Shown: one piece after another, positions 1 through 9,119 of the stretch
How positions within the stretch are numbered: position 1 is the stretch's first letter
Layout: each line of letters opens with the position of its first letter
Source of the DNA: JAFAHS01 sp046728175
Lineage (GTDB): Bacteria; Desulfobacterota; Binatia; Binatales; Binataceae
Direction: 5' to 3'
DNA length: 64,000 nt
Assembly (NCBI GenBank): GCA_046728175.1
Contig: JBKPEA010000006.1
Span: forward strand, 33,712 to 97,711
Notes under the pieces: model-generated
Seen by the model: the letters and a program-made list of their open reading frames with translations, nothing else
What the model was told of the DNA's origin: nothing
The model's database searches: none
Translations under genes and position numbers: made by a program

Positions 1-798
1 ATGGGTATGACCATGGTTTCTAACTACGCAATCGCGTGGGGAGGATGGCGGACCGGGTATGTGACGCTCGCGGTGCCGATGATTTTGGTCGTGATACCGC
101 TGGTACTTCTCACGGTGAGATCACGTCCGGCAATTCAGGCCCCTGCCGTGCTTCCGACCCAGTCACATTCGTCTTTTGTGCTGCCTGGCCTTGAGATCGG
201 CGAGGCGATTCGGACGCGCTCGTTCTGGCTGATTTCGGCGGCGCAGTTCCTTTATGCCTGCTCGATCGCGGGAGCGGGGCTCCACCTGATCGCGTTTTTG
301 ATCGGCATTGGTTACACTTCGAACTTTGCCGCGGGCGTGTTGAGCGCGATCTTTTTTCTGACCTCGGTTGGCAAGCTCGTTATGGGCTTGTTTGCAGATC
401 GGGTCAGCGCGCGGGTCGCGCTCTCGACCAATTTTGCTTTCTCCATGATTGGAATGGCAATGCTGATTGGTGCGGCGCGCACCGGCGCGCTGCTGGGGTA
501 CGTGATCTTCTACGGTCTGACCGTCGGCGTGCCGCTGGTGCTGATGCCGATGGTGATGGCAGAGTCGCTCGGGCTTAGGCGGCTTGGTTCGGTGATGGGA
601 ATCACGGGAATGTTCGCCACCGTCGGTGCGGCGGTTGGCCCGGTGCTGGCGGGCCACATCTTTGATGTCAGCGGCAGTTACAACGCTGCTTTCATCGTGT
701 TTGTCGCGATGTGGCTGGCGGCCTCGGTTTCGATTTTCGGCTGCCAGCCGCTGAGCGCGGTGGAAGGGCGGCTGGCCCCGGTGCCTGCGACGGCCTAA
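1..798 (+). CDS. MFS transporter, C-terminal half (partial)
   Basis: Inner-membrane major facilitator superfamily transporter, cut by the window edge. The visible 265 residues contain about six hydrophobic segments (roughly residues 24-40, 73-100, 107-128, 140-157, 163-187 and 196-250), which is half of a usual 12-helix, 400-residue MFS protein. A motif-A-like loop, GLFADRVS near residue 129, lies between the second and third of these segments, as expected after the central loop. The first base happens to be an ATG, but it is probably internal. The substrate cannot be read from the sequence; the general look is that of the oxalate/monocarboxylate branch. It converges on the acyl-CoA dehydrogenase gene downstream. 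Confidence 0.85.
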   Translation: MGMTMVSNYAIAWGGWRTGYVTLAVPMILVVIPLVLLTVRSRPAIQAPAVLPTQSHSSFVLPGLEIGEAIRTRSFWLISAAQFLYACSIAGAGLHLIAFLIGIGYTSNFAAGVLSAIFFLTSVGKLVMGLFADRVSARVALSTNFAFSMIGMAMLIGAARTGALLGYVIFYGLTVGVPLVLMPMVMAESLGLRRLGSVMGITGMFATVGAAVGPVLAGHIFDVSGSYNAAFIVFVAMWLAASVSIFGCQPLSAVEGRLAPVPATA

Positions 799-897
799 TC
801 CGCTCTGCTTGCGGCTCTCACTCCCCAGGTCAAAGGGTGCTTCGGGCTTCGATCGCGGAGGTTCTTCGTTCGGACATTTGGCCCGAAGGAGGAGAGT

Positions 898-2139
898 TCA
901 GCGGCTGCCGTTTCCTTGACTGTGCGCCTTGGTCCGCGTGGGCGGTTCACCCTCCGGTGCGAGGCCTTCGAAGAGCGGGATTCCGAACGCACTCTTGCCA
1001 AGGAATTCGAGCGTCTCGTCGCTATCAAACGGATGGTACAGGCCCGCGCGCACGTCGCGGAATAGCCGTTCCAGCGGCAGGCGTTTGAAATAGGACGAGC
1101 CGCCGACCGCGCGGAGCGCAAGATCGACCACCCGCACCGAGTTTTCCACCGCGATCATCCGAGCGGCGACCGCCTTGCGCGACCAGCTGCGCGGATCATC
1201 TCGATCGACTTCCGCCGCCGCCTTCCACATCGCGGCGCGCGCGCCTTCGAGCAGCAAATCCATCTCGCCGACCTTGGTGTAAACAGCAGGCAGATGACTC
1301 ATCGGATGTTTGAGCGGAAAGCGCTGGCGGTCGCGCATGAACTCCACGGTGAAATCGCGCGCTGCCGCCGCGATACCGATATAGGGCGCACCGATCGTGA
1401 AGGGCGCCTTGGCAAAGACCTTGGTGACCCGGCCGGTGGGCGAGACCGGCCGCTGCAGCACGATCGCGGCATCGGGCACGAACGCATCTTTCAATTCCGA
1501 ACTGCGGGAGGCGGTCGCGCGCATGCCCATCACGTGCCAGTCGTCCTTGAAGACCAGCCCCGGGGTCTCGCGGGGTGGGATGAAGAACGTGATGATGGTA
1601 GGTCCTTGCGGCGCGTCTTCGCAGATCGCTTCGGCGAAGAACAGGTCGAGCGCGATACTCTGGGTGCCGAAGATCTTGCGTCCGTTCACCACCCAGCCGC
1701 CTTCCACGCGTCGCGCAGTGGTGCGCGGACGGAGGTTGATAACCGCGTTGTCGGGCTCCGAACCCGAACCGCCACAGATAAGGAGTTCGGCGCTGATGCG
1801 GCGCAGCATCGCCTCGACATTGGGCGCCCTGAATTTTCGATGCAGATCGACGAGCAACCCAAGCGTGTTGAAGTGCATATTGATCGCAAGCGCCGTCGCG
1901 CCGCACCCCTGGGCGAGGCGTTCCTGCGCCTTGATTCGCTCGAGCAGGGTGGCACCTAGCCCGCCGAGCTGCTCGGGAATGATGAGCGTGGTGTAACGAG
2001 TTTCTTTGAGGCGCGCGTAGTTCTCGTAGGGGAACGATCCCTCCTCGTCGTGCTGTGCGGCCCGCGGCGCGAACTCATCGGCCAGGCCCGCCGCGAGGTC
2101 GATGAAGCGCTGCTCGCGCTCGGTATTAAGCTGGTTCAT
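898..2139 (-). CDS. Acyl-CoA dehydrogenase family flavoprotein
   Basis: FAD-dependent acyl-CoA dehydrogenase-family protein of 413 residues, a usual length for the family. An N-terminal helical domain (residues 1-120) contains LIIPEQLGGLGA. The middle beta domain has WVVNGRKIFGTQS and ends near GLVFKDDWHVMGMRATAS. The C-terminal helical domain follows, with AVGGSSYFKRLPLERLFRDV. The C-terminal part resembles the DszC/HsaA-like type-2 branch, so a monooxygenase role with reduced flavin cannot be excluded. Substrate unknown. It is monocistronic and divergent from the ferritin-like gene at 2325. The start is an ATG preceded by a weak purine-rich stretch. Confidence 0.87.
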   Translation of the reverse strand: MNQLNTEREQRFIDLAAGLADEFAPRAAQHDEEGSFPYENYARLKETRYTTLIIPEQLGGLGATLLERIKAQERLAQGCGATALAINMHFNTLGLLVDLHRKFRAPNVEAMLRRISAELLICGGSGSEPDNAVINLRPRTTARRVEGGWVVNGRKIFGTQSIALDLFFAEAICEDAPQGPTIITFFIPPRETPGLVFKDDWHVMGMRATASRSSELKDAFVPDAAIVLQRPVSPTGRVTKVFAKAPFTIGAPYIGIAAAARDFTVEFMRDRQRFPLKHPMSHLPAVYTKVGEMDLLLEGARAAMWKAAAEVDRDDPRSWSRKAVAARMIAVENSVRVVDLALRAVGGSSYFKRLPLERLFRDVRAGLYHPFDSDETLEFLGKSAFGIPLFEGLAPEGEPPTRTKAHSQGNGSR

Positions 2140-2254
2140 CGTTCGCGCACCCTCCGTCGGCGACTGGGCTCGTGGTTTGCTTTACCACACTTCGGCAAAG
2201 TCCCGCACTCCAAACCGACTGCCGGGCTGCCCATTAAACGATCGTTCAGCGGGT

Positions 2255-2284
2255 TTGACAGGCGAGACAGCCCTGTCTTAGGTT
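2255..2284 (+). promoter_or_regulatory. Sigma70-type promoter with palindrome in the spacer
   Basis: TTGACA at 2255-2260 and TAGGTT at 2279-2284 are separated by 18 bp and lie about 40 bp upstream of the gene at 2325. The spacer contains the perfect inverted repeat AGACAG-CC-CTGTCT at 2265-2278, placed where a bound repressor would block RNA polymerase. The hexamers and palindrome are directly visible; the regulatory role is inferred. Confidence 0.5.
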
Positions 2285-2324
2285 CTGCACATCCCCGGGC
2301 CGGTTTCCGCTCACGGAGGGAGCC

Positions 2325-2954
2325 ATGAACCGCGATTTCGAATTCAGGCAGATTCTGCACGCGTACCGCGCAGGCATCATCAACGAAGCGGCTTTCGAGC
2401 TGGAGATGCAGAGCCTCGAGAATGGTTCCGCCAATAGCCAAAACGGATTCACGGCATTCGGCCGCAGCTACCCATCCGAGCGCGAGGCCGTGCTGCGCTT
2501 TCTCGAGACTGTGAGTGCAGCCGAGACCAACGGCGGCGAGGCCATCCACAAATGGCTGGAGGTCTGCACGACTGAGTGTATCCGCGGTGGTCTCAAGATG
2601 GTCGCGGAGCGCGAGGCGTACCATGGCCGCGCCTTCGAGCGACGACTCAAGGAATTGGGCGGTACTATGCCCAATCGGCACACCGAGGAATTGCGCAAGA
2701 ACCTGGCGTACCTGGGCAACCCGAGCATCTCGGACTACCAGAAGCTGCACCGGGGCGCGACCCGGTTTCCGCACCCTGACGAGACCATCCGTCCGCTCTT
2801 CGAGTTTGCTGCGCAGCTGAAAGAGGATTTGCAGACCAAGGAGATGGTGCAGCTCTTCGCCCAGGATGAGCTCTCCACCCTGAAGTGGCAAAACGCGCTC
2901 TGCGCGACCCTGACCAAGATGCAGGCGGAGAGCTCGGCGGTGGCCGCGAACTAG
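2325..2954 (+). CDS. Uncharacterised ferritin-like protein
   Basis: A 209-residue, soluble, largely helical protein with no signal peptide; I do not recognise a named family. Helices near residues 58-75 (AETNGGEAIHKW) and 85-105 (AEREAYHGRAFERRL) carry a Glu and an ExxH-like pair. A second half contains DETIRPLFEF and FAQDELSTLKW. Two Glu-rich helix pairs are the pattern of ferritin-like di-iron four-helix bundles, so a di-iron or heme-binding role is possible but unproven. The start is well supported: GGAGGGAG sits just upstream of the ATG. It has its own promoter with an embedded palindrome and is divergent from the acyl-CoA dehydrogenase. Confidence 0.7.
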   Translation: MNRDFEFRQILHAYRAGIINEAAFELEMQSLENGSANSQNGFTAFGRSYPSEREAVLRFLETVSAAETNGGEAIHKWLEVCTTECIRGGLKMVAEREAYHGRAFERRLKELGGTMPNRHTEELRKNLAYLGNPSISDYQKLHRGATRFPHPDETIRPLFEFAAQLKEDLQTKEMVQLFAQDELSTLKWQNALCATLTKMQAESSAVAAN

Positions 2955-3194
2955 TCGGCGAAAATGGAACCACCAGGGATGGGCGCTCTGCCCACCCGTG
3001 TCTTTTCTTTCCGAGCAAAGGTCCCGCGGGCGAATGGAAGTTGCTCCGCCGTCTTAAGCACGCTCCTAGTCTGAGCCCTCGGTCGATATCCAGATGCCAA
3101 CGCTGCGGGTCGAAATTTCCTGCCACAAGAGGAAGGAAGAAGGCGCGCTGTCCAAAAACATCTGCATCCTATTGTGTGATAGGAGGAAAACGCC

Positions 3195-3602
3195 GTGAAG
3201 GTCGATGGCAGGTGTCATTGCGGCAAGATCGCGTTTGAGGCGAACGTCGATCCCGCCACGGTTACGATTTGTCACTGTACTGATTGCCAGAACCTCACCG
3301 GGTCGTCATTCCGTGCAAACGTCCAGACCCCAGCGGAGAGCTTCGTCCTGCTTAGAGGGCAGCCGAGGATTTACATCAAGACCACCGCCGAGAGCGGCAC
3401 GCGACGTGCGCATGCTTTCTGTCCTGATTGTGGCACGCCGATCTACGCAGCGGCTGTCACCAACCACCCGCCCACCTATTCACTCCGCATCGGCACTCTC
3501 CGACAGCGCGCCGAGCTGCGGCCCCTCCGGCAGGTCTGGTGCCGCTCGGCGCTCCCCTGGTCGATGGACCTTCACGAGATCGCGCGCCTTGAGCGCCAGT
3601 GA
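3195..3602 (+). CDS. GFA-family zinc protein (CENP-V/GFA domain)
   Basis: A 135-residue protein of the glutathione-dependent formaldehyde-activating (GFA/CENP-V) fold. The zinc ligands are visible: GRCHCGKI at residues 6-12, CHCTDCQ near 31-37 and FCPDCGTP near 75-82. The family binds one or two zinc ions; the original S-hydroxymethylglutathione synthase activity has been disputed, so the biochemical role stays open. AGGAGG lies just before the ATG. This is one of three GFA-family loci in the window; the others are a broken copy at 7374 and an intact one at 15342. Confidence 0.85.
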   Translation: MKVDGRCHCGKIAFEANVDPATVTICHCTDCQNLTGSSFRANVQTPAESFVLLRGQPRIYIKTTAESGTRRAHAFCPDCGTPIYAAAVTNHPPTYSLRIGTLRQRAELRPLRQVWCRSALPWSMDLHEIARLERQ

Positions 3603-3738
3603 GAAAAAAGCCCGCAGGTATTAGCGGCTGATACCTGCGAACAACCCCGCAGCAACCTGCCCGCCTCGCGCCTTGACCGTGAGCTTACCGCGGCGCGACG
3701 ATCAGGCGCGCCCGCTGAGGAATCCGGAGGACAAGGCG

Positions 3739-5190
3739 ATGGCCGTGCGTGATAGTCGCTTGCTTCGTCAACAATGCTACCTCGATGGCAATTGGATCGA
3801 TGCTGACAACGGTGCGGTTGAGGCGATAAGGAATCCCGCCAGCGGCCACATGCTGGGTACCGTGCCCACGGTCGGCACGGCGGAAACCCGCAGAGCAATC
3901 GCAGCGGCCGAAAAGGCTTTCCCCGGATGGCGGGAGCTGACCGCCAAGCAACGTTCGGCGATCCTGCGCCGCTGGTTCGAGCTGTGCATGGAAAACCAGG
4001 AAGACCTGGCCACTATCATGACGCTGGAACAGGGCAAGCCGCTCGCCGAATCGCGGGGCGAGATCGCGTACGGCTCCGCGTTCATCGAGTGGTTCGCTGA
4101 AGAAGGGCGCCGCGTTTATGGCGATGTAATTCCCGCCAACGCGCGGGACCGGCGTATCGTGGTGTTGAAAGAACCGATCGGCGTGGCGGCAGGCATCACG
4201 CCGTGGAACTTTCCCAACGCGTTGATCGCGCGCAAGGCGGGGGCGGCACTTGCAGCCGGATGCGCGATGGTAATCAAGCCCGCCCCCGCGACTCCTTTTT
4301 CTGCCCTCGCGCTAGCAGAGCTGGCCGAGCGGGCGGGCGTACCCAAGGGGGTCCTAAACATCATCACCGGCGACGAAATCGCGATTGGGCGCGAACTATG
4401 CGCGAATCCGGCGGTGCGAAAGCTTTCGTTCACGGGTTCGACCGAGGTCGGGAGGATCTTGATTGAGCAGTCCGCGCCGACGATCAAGAAGCTGTCGCTC
4501 GAACTTGGCGGCAACGCTCCGTTCATCATTTTCGACGATGCCGATCTGGACAGGGCTGTAACCGGAGTAATGGCATCGAAATTCCGTAACGCGGGTCAGA
4601 CCTGCGTGTGCGCCAACCGGATACTCGTGCAGGACGGAATCTACGATGCCTTCGCCGCGCGCGTGCGCGATGCGATCGGGGCGCTGGTAGTCGGGGATGG
4701 CATGGAAGAGGACGTGACGATTGGGCCGCTCATCGATACGCATGCGCTAAAGAAGGTCGAAGAACATGTCGCCGATGCGCTGAGTCGCGGTGCTCGCCTG
4801 GCAATCGGCGGGAAGCGCCACGCCCGCGGTGGGTCGTTCTTTGAGCCGACCTTACTCCTTGATGTTCCACTCACCGCCCGCCTCATGAACGAGGAAACCT
4901 TCGGTCCGGTCGCGCCGTTGACCCGCTTCCAAACCGAGCGCGACGCAATCGCGATGGGCAACGATACCGAGTATGGCCTCGCGTGCTACTTCTACAGCCG
5001 CGATAATGGACGTATCTGGCGGGTCGCCGAGGGACTGGAGTACGGGATGGTGGGAATCAATGAGGGAATCATTTCGACCGAGGTCGCACCGTTCGGGGGT
5101 GTGAAGCAGTCGGGTATCGGGCGAGAAGGGTCGAAGTACGGCATCGAAGAGTATCTCGAGATCAAGTACCTGTGCATCGGCGGACTCTAA
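3739..5190 (+). CDS. gabD: NAD(P)-dependent aldehyde dehydrogenase, succinate-semialdehyde type
   Basis: Oxidises an aldehyde, most likely succinate semialdehyde, to the acid in the cytoplasm. From the ATG at 3739, preceded by GGAGG, the protein is 483 residues, the length of GabD. An upstream in-frame ATG at 3673 would add 22 poorly conserved residues. The Rossmann region, GSTEVGRIL near 235-243, the general-base Glu255 in LELGGNAP and the nucleophile Cys289 in NAGQTCVCANR are all present, at nearly the positions known in E. coli GabD. The C-terminal ETFGPVAPL block is intact. No GABA transaminase is nearby, so another semialdehyde is possible. Confidence 0.88.
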   Translation: MAVRDSRLLRQQCYLDGNWIDADNGAVEAIRNPASGHMLGTVPTVGTAETRRAIAAAEKAFPGWRELTAKQRSAILRRWFELCMENQEDLATIMTLEQGKPLAESRGEIAYGSAFIEWFAEEGRRVYGDVIPANARDRRIVVLKEPIGVAAGITPWNFPNALIARKAGAALAAGCAMVIKPAPATPFSALALAELAERAGVPKGVLNIITGDEIAIGRELCANPAVRKLSFTGSTEVGRILIEQSAPTIKKLSLELGGNAPFIIFDDADLDRAVTGVMASKFRNAGQTCVCANRILVQDGIYDAFAARVRDAIGALVVGDGMEEDVTIGPLIDTHALKKVEEHVADALSRGARLAIGGKRHARGGSFFEPTLLLDVPLTARLMNEETFGPVAPLTRFQTERDAIAMGNDTEYGLACYFYSRDNGRIWRVAEGLEYGMVGINEGIISTEVAPFGGVKQSGIGREGSKYGIEEYLEIKYLCIGGL

Positions 5191-5215
5191 ACCACGCGGT
5201 CCCGGGTGGGGAGCG

Positions 5216-6118
5216 ATGCAAGTATTCATTACGGGGGCGACCGGATTTATCGGCCGGAAGCTGACCGCGCGGTTGCGCGGAGCCGGCCACCAGGTGACTG
5301 CGTGGGTGCGCAACGAGAGCCGGGCGCGCGGCCTGCTCGGACCCGAGGTCGGGCTGGCCTCGGCGCCCGCCGGTCTTCGCGAGGCGGTCGCGAAGGCCGA
5401 TGCCGTCATCAACCTCGCCGGCGAGCCGGTTTCTGCTCGCTGGACCCCCAGCCGCAAGAACGCGATTGTCGAAAGCCGGATCAAGCTGACGAGCGCCATC
5501 GCTTCAGTCATTGCGCAGGCGCCATCGCGCCCAGCGGTGTTGATTTCGGCAAGCGCGGTCGGCTACTACGGCGATCGTGGCGACGAGATAGTCGAAGATG
5601 ATGACCCGCCCGGCAACGATTTTCTCGCCACTGTATGCCGCAATTGGGAAGCCGCCGCGCTGGAGGCCGCCAAATCGGGGGTGAGAGTTTTCATTCCGCG
5701 GATTGGAATCGTGCTGGGCGCGGACGGGGGCGCGTTGGCCCGCATGGTAATGCCTTTCCGCCTTGGTATGGGCGGGCCGCTTGGATCTGGCCGCCAGTAC
5801 GTTCCCTGGATTCACCTCCACGATCAGCTCGCGGTCATGATCGCGGCACTCGAGGACCGACGCATGAGCGGTCCAATGATCTCGGCCGCGCCCAATCCGG
5901 TAACTAGCCGCGAGCTGGCCAAAGCGATAGGTGCGGTGTTGCACCGGGCGAGCTTCATGCCGGTTCCCACCATTGCGCTGCGAATTCTGCTTGGCGAAGC
6001 GGCGGCGATGGTGCTGACCGGACAGCGAGTCCGTCCGCGCCGTCTCGAGCAGTCAGGGTTTACCTGGCGCTACCCGATGATTGCAGCGGCGCTGACTGAT
6101 CTTTTACGCCGTGGGTGA
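5216..6118 (+). CDS. TIGR01777-family NAD(P)-binding epimerase-like protein
   Basis: A 300-residue extended short-chain dehydrogenase of the TIGR01777 family (YfcH/SDR39U1 type). The N-terminal nucleotide-binding motif ITGATGFIGRKL is at residues 5-16. NLAGEPVSARW near 69-79 and SASAVGYYGDRG near 112-123 are family signatures, and the second holds the YxxxK-equivalent region. The C-terminal DUF1731-like segment (VRPRRLEQSGFTWRYP) is present. The physiological reaction of the family is not established. It starts 25 bp after the aldehyde dehydrogenase and may be co-transcribed with it. Confidence 0.87.
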   Translation: MQVFITGATGFIGRKLTARLRGAGHQVTAWVRNESRARGLLGPEVGLASAPAGLREAVAKADAVINLAGEPVSARWTPSRKNAIVESRIKLTSAIASVIAQAPSRPAVLISASAVGYYGDRGDEIVEDDDPPGNDFLATVCRNWEAAALEAAKSGVRVFIPRIGIVLGADGGALARMVMPFRLGMGGPLGSGRQYVPWIHLHDQLAVMIAALEDRRMSGPMISAAPNPVTSRELAKAIGAVLHRASFMPVPTIALRILLGEAAAMVLTGQRVRPRRLEQSGFTWRYPMIAAALTDLLRRG

Positions 6119-6206
6119 AGCTTCAGTCCGTTCGTCGCATGCAGGCTCGTCCACGCGGTCGAGTTCTGACGCTTCTGGGGACGGGAGGAAGAACCAGACC
6201 GCCGGG

Positions 6207-6956
6207 CTAGTGCGGGCGTTTGGTGGCGGCAAGGGTCTCCTCCGAGATCCAGTGCTCGCGCAGCGGCTCGCTGCCCTCGTCCAGCGCCGAGATGATCGCG
6301 GACAAAGTCGGCTCTCTCAATTGACGCTTGATGGTGGCAAAGGCCGCGCGCGGCAACTCGGCGTAGCGCGCGGCCCTCGCCAAAGCAGTCTCCATGAGCG
6401 TGCCTCTCGGGGCAGATTCGTCGAAGACACCACCAGACAGCACTTCGGAAAGGCCCAGGTTTTCACCCGACAAGACCAGACGCCGCGCAATGTGCGCCGG
6501 CAATTCGCTGCGCACGACTTCTATTGCGGCGACCGGGTAAGTGATCGCCACCTTCTTCCGCGAGACTCACCTCAGGTTCAGCAAGACTAGCGCAACGATC
6601 CTCCAGTCGCAGCAAAGAGCCGGCACCAGGCCGCCTGCGATCGCGTGCCCGTTGATGGCCCCGACCACTGGGAGCGAACAGCAGTAGACCGCCAGAATCG
6701 TTTCGTTGAGCACCTCGAGCAAACGGAGTTGCTCGGCTTTGCCATACTGCGGCATTACCTTCACGTCGAGGCCGGCGCAGAACGTCGGGCCTTGGCCGGT
6801 TAATACGACTGCGCGAGCGGAACTGTCATCGGCTAGAGCTGCAAAGAGCTCCTTCAGTTCCTCGAGCAACGCAAGGTCCATTGCGTTGACCGGCGGCCTT
6901 TGCAGCATCACGACCTCTATTCCGTTGGTCCGCGACCGCGCGATATGGGCAACCAT
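6207..6956 (-). pseudogene. Enoyl-CoA hydratase/isomerase, frameshifted
   Basis: Crotonase-fold protein split over reading frames. The N-terminal piece (6567-6956) carries VVMLQRPPVNAMD, the oxyanion-hole segment GPTFCAGLDVK and VGAINGHAIAGGLVPAL. The C-terminal piece (6207-6551) carries YPVAAIEVVRSELP and the helical tail. Between them, around 6540-6575, a third frame encodes a family-like segment (SLAEPEVSLAEE), so at least two indels separate the pieces. Together they give the usual length of about 250 residues. Conservation on both sides points to a recent lesion or a sequencing error. Confidence 0.75.
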
Positions 6957-7051
6957 TGCGCTATTTCTCTCCCGATCGCTCCGAGCATTGAGCTGTCACG
7001 ATTGACACTTCGTAACATACTTCGGGGCATCGCTGAACTAAGGAGCTGCCT

Positions 7052-7365
7052 ATGAAGTTCCTGGTATTTACCCGGCCGATCGAGGGAATCGAAAAGAAGC
7101 TCCCGCGTCCCCCGGGAATTCGAGGCGCAGATCGGATGGATTCGTGAGCAGCTTGACTCGGGCCGCATCGATTGCGCCTATCACGGCGAGAACCACGCAG
7201 TGGCGATCGTTGATGCCGAGTCACGCGAGGACTTGGAGCAGCTCTACGGCACTATGCCGCTGGTTGAACTCGCCGACCGCCAAGTTGAAGCGCTCGGGAG
7301 TCTCTTCGATAAAATGCAGGGAGTTCCTGGAAAGCTTGCGCAAATATCATCTACGCAAGAGTTGA
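7052..7365 (+). pseudogene. Small YciI/muconolactone-isomerase-like protein, frameshifted
   Basis: AAGGAG lies 6 bp before ATG 7052, so translation starts here with MKFLVFTRPIEGIEKK. After a C-rich run near 7106 the frame shifts to EFEAQIGWIREQLDSGRID and AVAIVDAESREDLEQLY. A second shift in a GGG run near 7318 leads to REFLESLRKYH and a stop at 7363. The reconstructed product is about 104 residues with the ferredoxin-like alpha+beta pattern of YciI or muconolactone isomerase-like dimeric proteins. Function unknown. Both breaks fall in short homopolymers. Confidence 0.6.
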
Positions 7366-7373
7366 GTGATGCC

Positions 7374-7758
7374 ATGAAAGGGAAGTTGTCTTTGCGGAAC
7401 GATGCTATACGAAATCGACCAACTGGATGGGTCGATTGGACATTGCCACTGCCGTAGGTGCAGAAAGTCCAACGCCGCCGCCTTCACCCCGACCGCTCGG
7501 GTCAATCGCGATCGTTTCAGATGGCTCAAATGTCGCGAGCGGCTGTCATCGTTGAATCTTTGCCGGGCAAGCGGCGTATGCGGGTCGCATCTGGTCGCGG
7601 AACGCGAGGGCCAACCCGAGCTGATTCTTCGCGTGGCGACCCTCGACGACGATCCGGGTGTACGGCCGGTCGCGCACCTTTGAACCGCCCATGATGTTCC
7701 GTGGCTGCGTTATGATAAAGACCTTCTCTCCTATCCGGAATGGCCGCCCGGCCACTAG
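7374..7758 (+). pseudogene. GFA-family zinc protein, multiply frameshifted
   Basis: Reading across frames reconstructs a complete GFA-family protein. ATG 7374 followed by one surplus G leads to GSCLCGTMLYEIDQ, then GHCHCRRCRKSNAAAF. A frame change near 7555 passes through SLPGKRRM and then CGSHLVAEREGQPE with TLDDDPGVRP. A last change near 7683 gives HDVPWLRYDKDL and a final YPEWPPGH before the stop at 7756. All zinc-ligand cysteines survive. At least three single-base shifts are required in under 400 bp. Confidence 0.65.
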
Positions 7759-7962
7759 AGGGAATCCAAGCTTACTGCCGCGCCCGATCTGCTCCGCCAA
7801 AGTGGTTTCGCACGAGGCGGCGTTTGCGAGGGAACGCTTGGCGGACTGCCTCCGCGGCTGTTCTCATGCGTCGAGCGCGGCGCAGGTCCTGCGGGGTTGG
7901 TCTATTGTGAGCGGCCCTTGTAGATTCTCGTCAAGGTTTGCTGAGCCGCAAGGAGATCGAAG

Positions 7963-8925
7963 ATGAAGGCAGCCGTGTATTACGAGAACGGAACCCCCGA
8001 GGTGTTCAAGTATGAAGAGGTTCCCGATCCGGTCTGTCATCCCAAGGGCGTGGTGATTCGGGTGGAAGCCGTCAGCATTGAAGGGGGAGACACGCTTAAC
8101 CGATGGCGTGGACCGTTGCTGGCAAAGCCACACATCGTTGGTTACCAGGCCGGCGGCGAGATCGTCGAGGTTGGCTCCGAGGTCGACCATCTTCGTATCG
8201 GGCAGAAGGTCACGACCGTTTTCAATTTTGGATCGCACGCGGCGCTGCGCGCCGTTCCCGCCCGCAACGCATGGCCGGTGCCGGCGGGTTTCGATATCAA
8301 ACTAGCATCGGCAATTCCGGTGCCGTTTGGCACCGCCGACGATTGCCTGTTCGAGTTCGGTCATCTCAAGGCCGGCGAGACGGTCCTCGTGCAAGCGGGT
8401 GCCAGCGGGGTCGGCGTCGCAGCGATTCAACTTGCCAAGCGTGCCGGCGCGACCGTGCTTGCGACCGCATCGAGCGACGAACGCCTTGAGCGGCTGAAAC
8501 CCCTCGGCCTCGATCGCGGGATCAACTATCGGCGCGACGACGTGGCTAAGTCGGTGATGAAGCTCACCAACAAGAAGGGTGTCGATCTGATAGTGGACCC
8601 GGTGGGTGGCGCCACCCTACAGAGCAGCATCATGTCGCTGGCTTATCGCGGTCGGATCTCGATGGTGGGTGCGGCGGGCCGCGAGGCGATGACGGTGGAC
8701 GTCTCGTCGCTGATGGCGGGTAACCGATCGCTGACCGGGGTTTTTCTTGGCGCCGAGATCGCGACCGATCGCGCACACAATATGATCCAGCGCCTGGTTG
8801 AGGAGGCCGCTCGCGGGGAATTCAAGGTCGTGGTCGACCGAACGTTTCCGCTTTCGCAAGCCGCGGCTGCGCACGCTTATATCGAAAGCCGGCAGGCGGT
8901 GGGCAGGGTCTTGCTTATTCCCTAG
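7963..8925 (+). CDS. Quinone oxidoreductase-like medium-chain reductase
   Basis: NADPH-dependent medium-chain reductase (zinc-free quinone oxidoreductase branch), 320 residues. The N-terminal GroES-like domain has GYQAGGEIVEVGSEV near 62-77. The Rossmann domain begins with AGASGVGVAAIQLAKRAG at about 146-163, the standard family signature. The paired cysteines of the structural zinc lobe are absent, which fits quinone or enone reduction rather than alcohol oxidation. CAAGGAGATCGAAG before the ATG supplies a ribosome binding site. The gene stands alone after the broken genes, and the true substrate is unknown. Confidence 0.85.
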   Translation: MKAAVYYENGTPEVFKYEEVPDPVCHPKGVVIRVEAVSIEGGDTLNRWRGPLLAKPHIVGYQAGGEIVEVGSEVDHLRIGQKVTTVFNFGSHAALRAVPARNAWPVPAGFDIKLASAIPVPFGTADDCLFEFGHLKAGETVLVQAGASGVGVAAIQLAKRAGATVLATASSDERLERLKPLGLDRGINYRRDDVAKSVMKLTNKKGVDLIVDPVGGATLQSSIMSLAYRGRISMVGAAGREAMTVDVSSLMAGNRSLTGVFLGAEIATDRAHNMIQRLVEEAARGEFKVVVDRTFPLSQAAAAHAYIESRQAVGRVLLIP

Positions 8926-9119
8926 CGGTGCCCCGGTCGCGTGCCGCGAACCGCACGTAGGCGGCGGCCGCGGCTTCAGAGACCGATTTCACCGCCCCCA
9001 GTTTTCGGGAACGGCCAGCAATCGCCTGCCCTTTTTCAACCTGCGATTCTCTGAGCCTAAACCACAATGTCGATTTATCGCGAAAGAGCGCTTCGAAATC
9101 GCTAAAATCAAGGTAGGCG

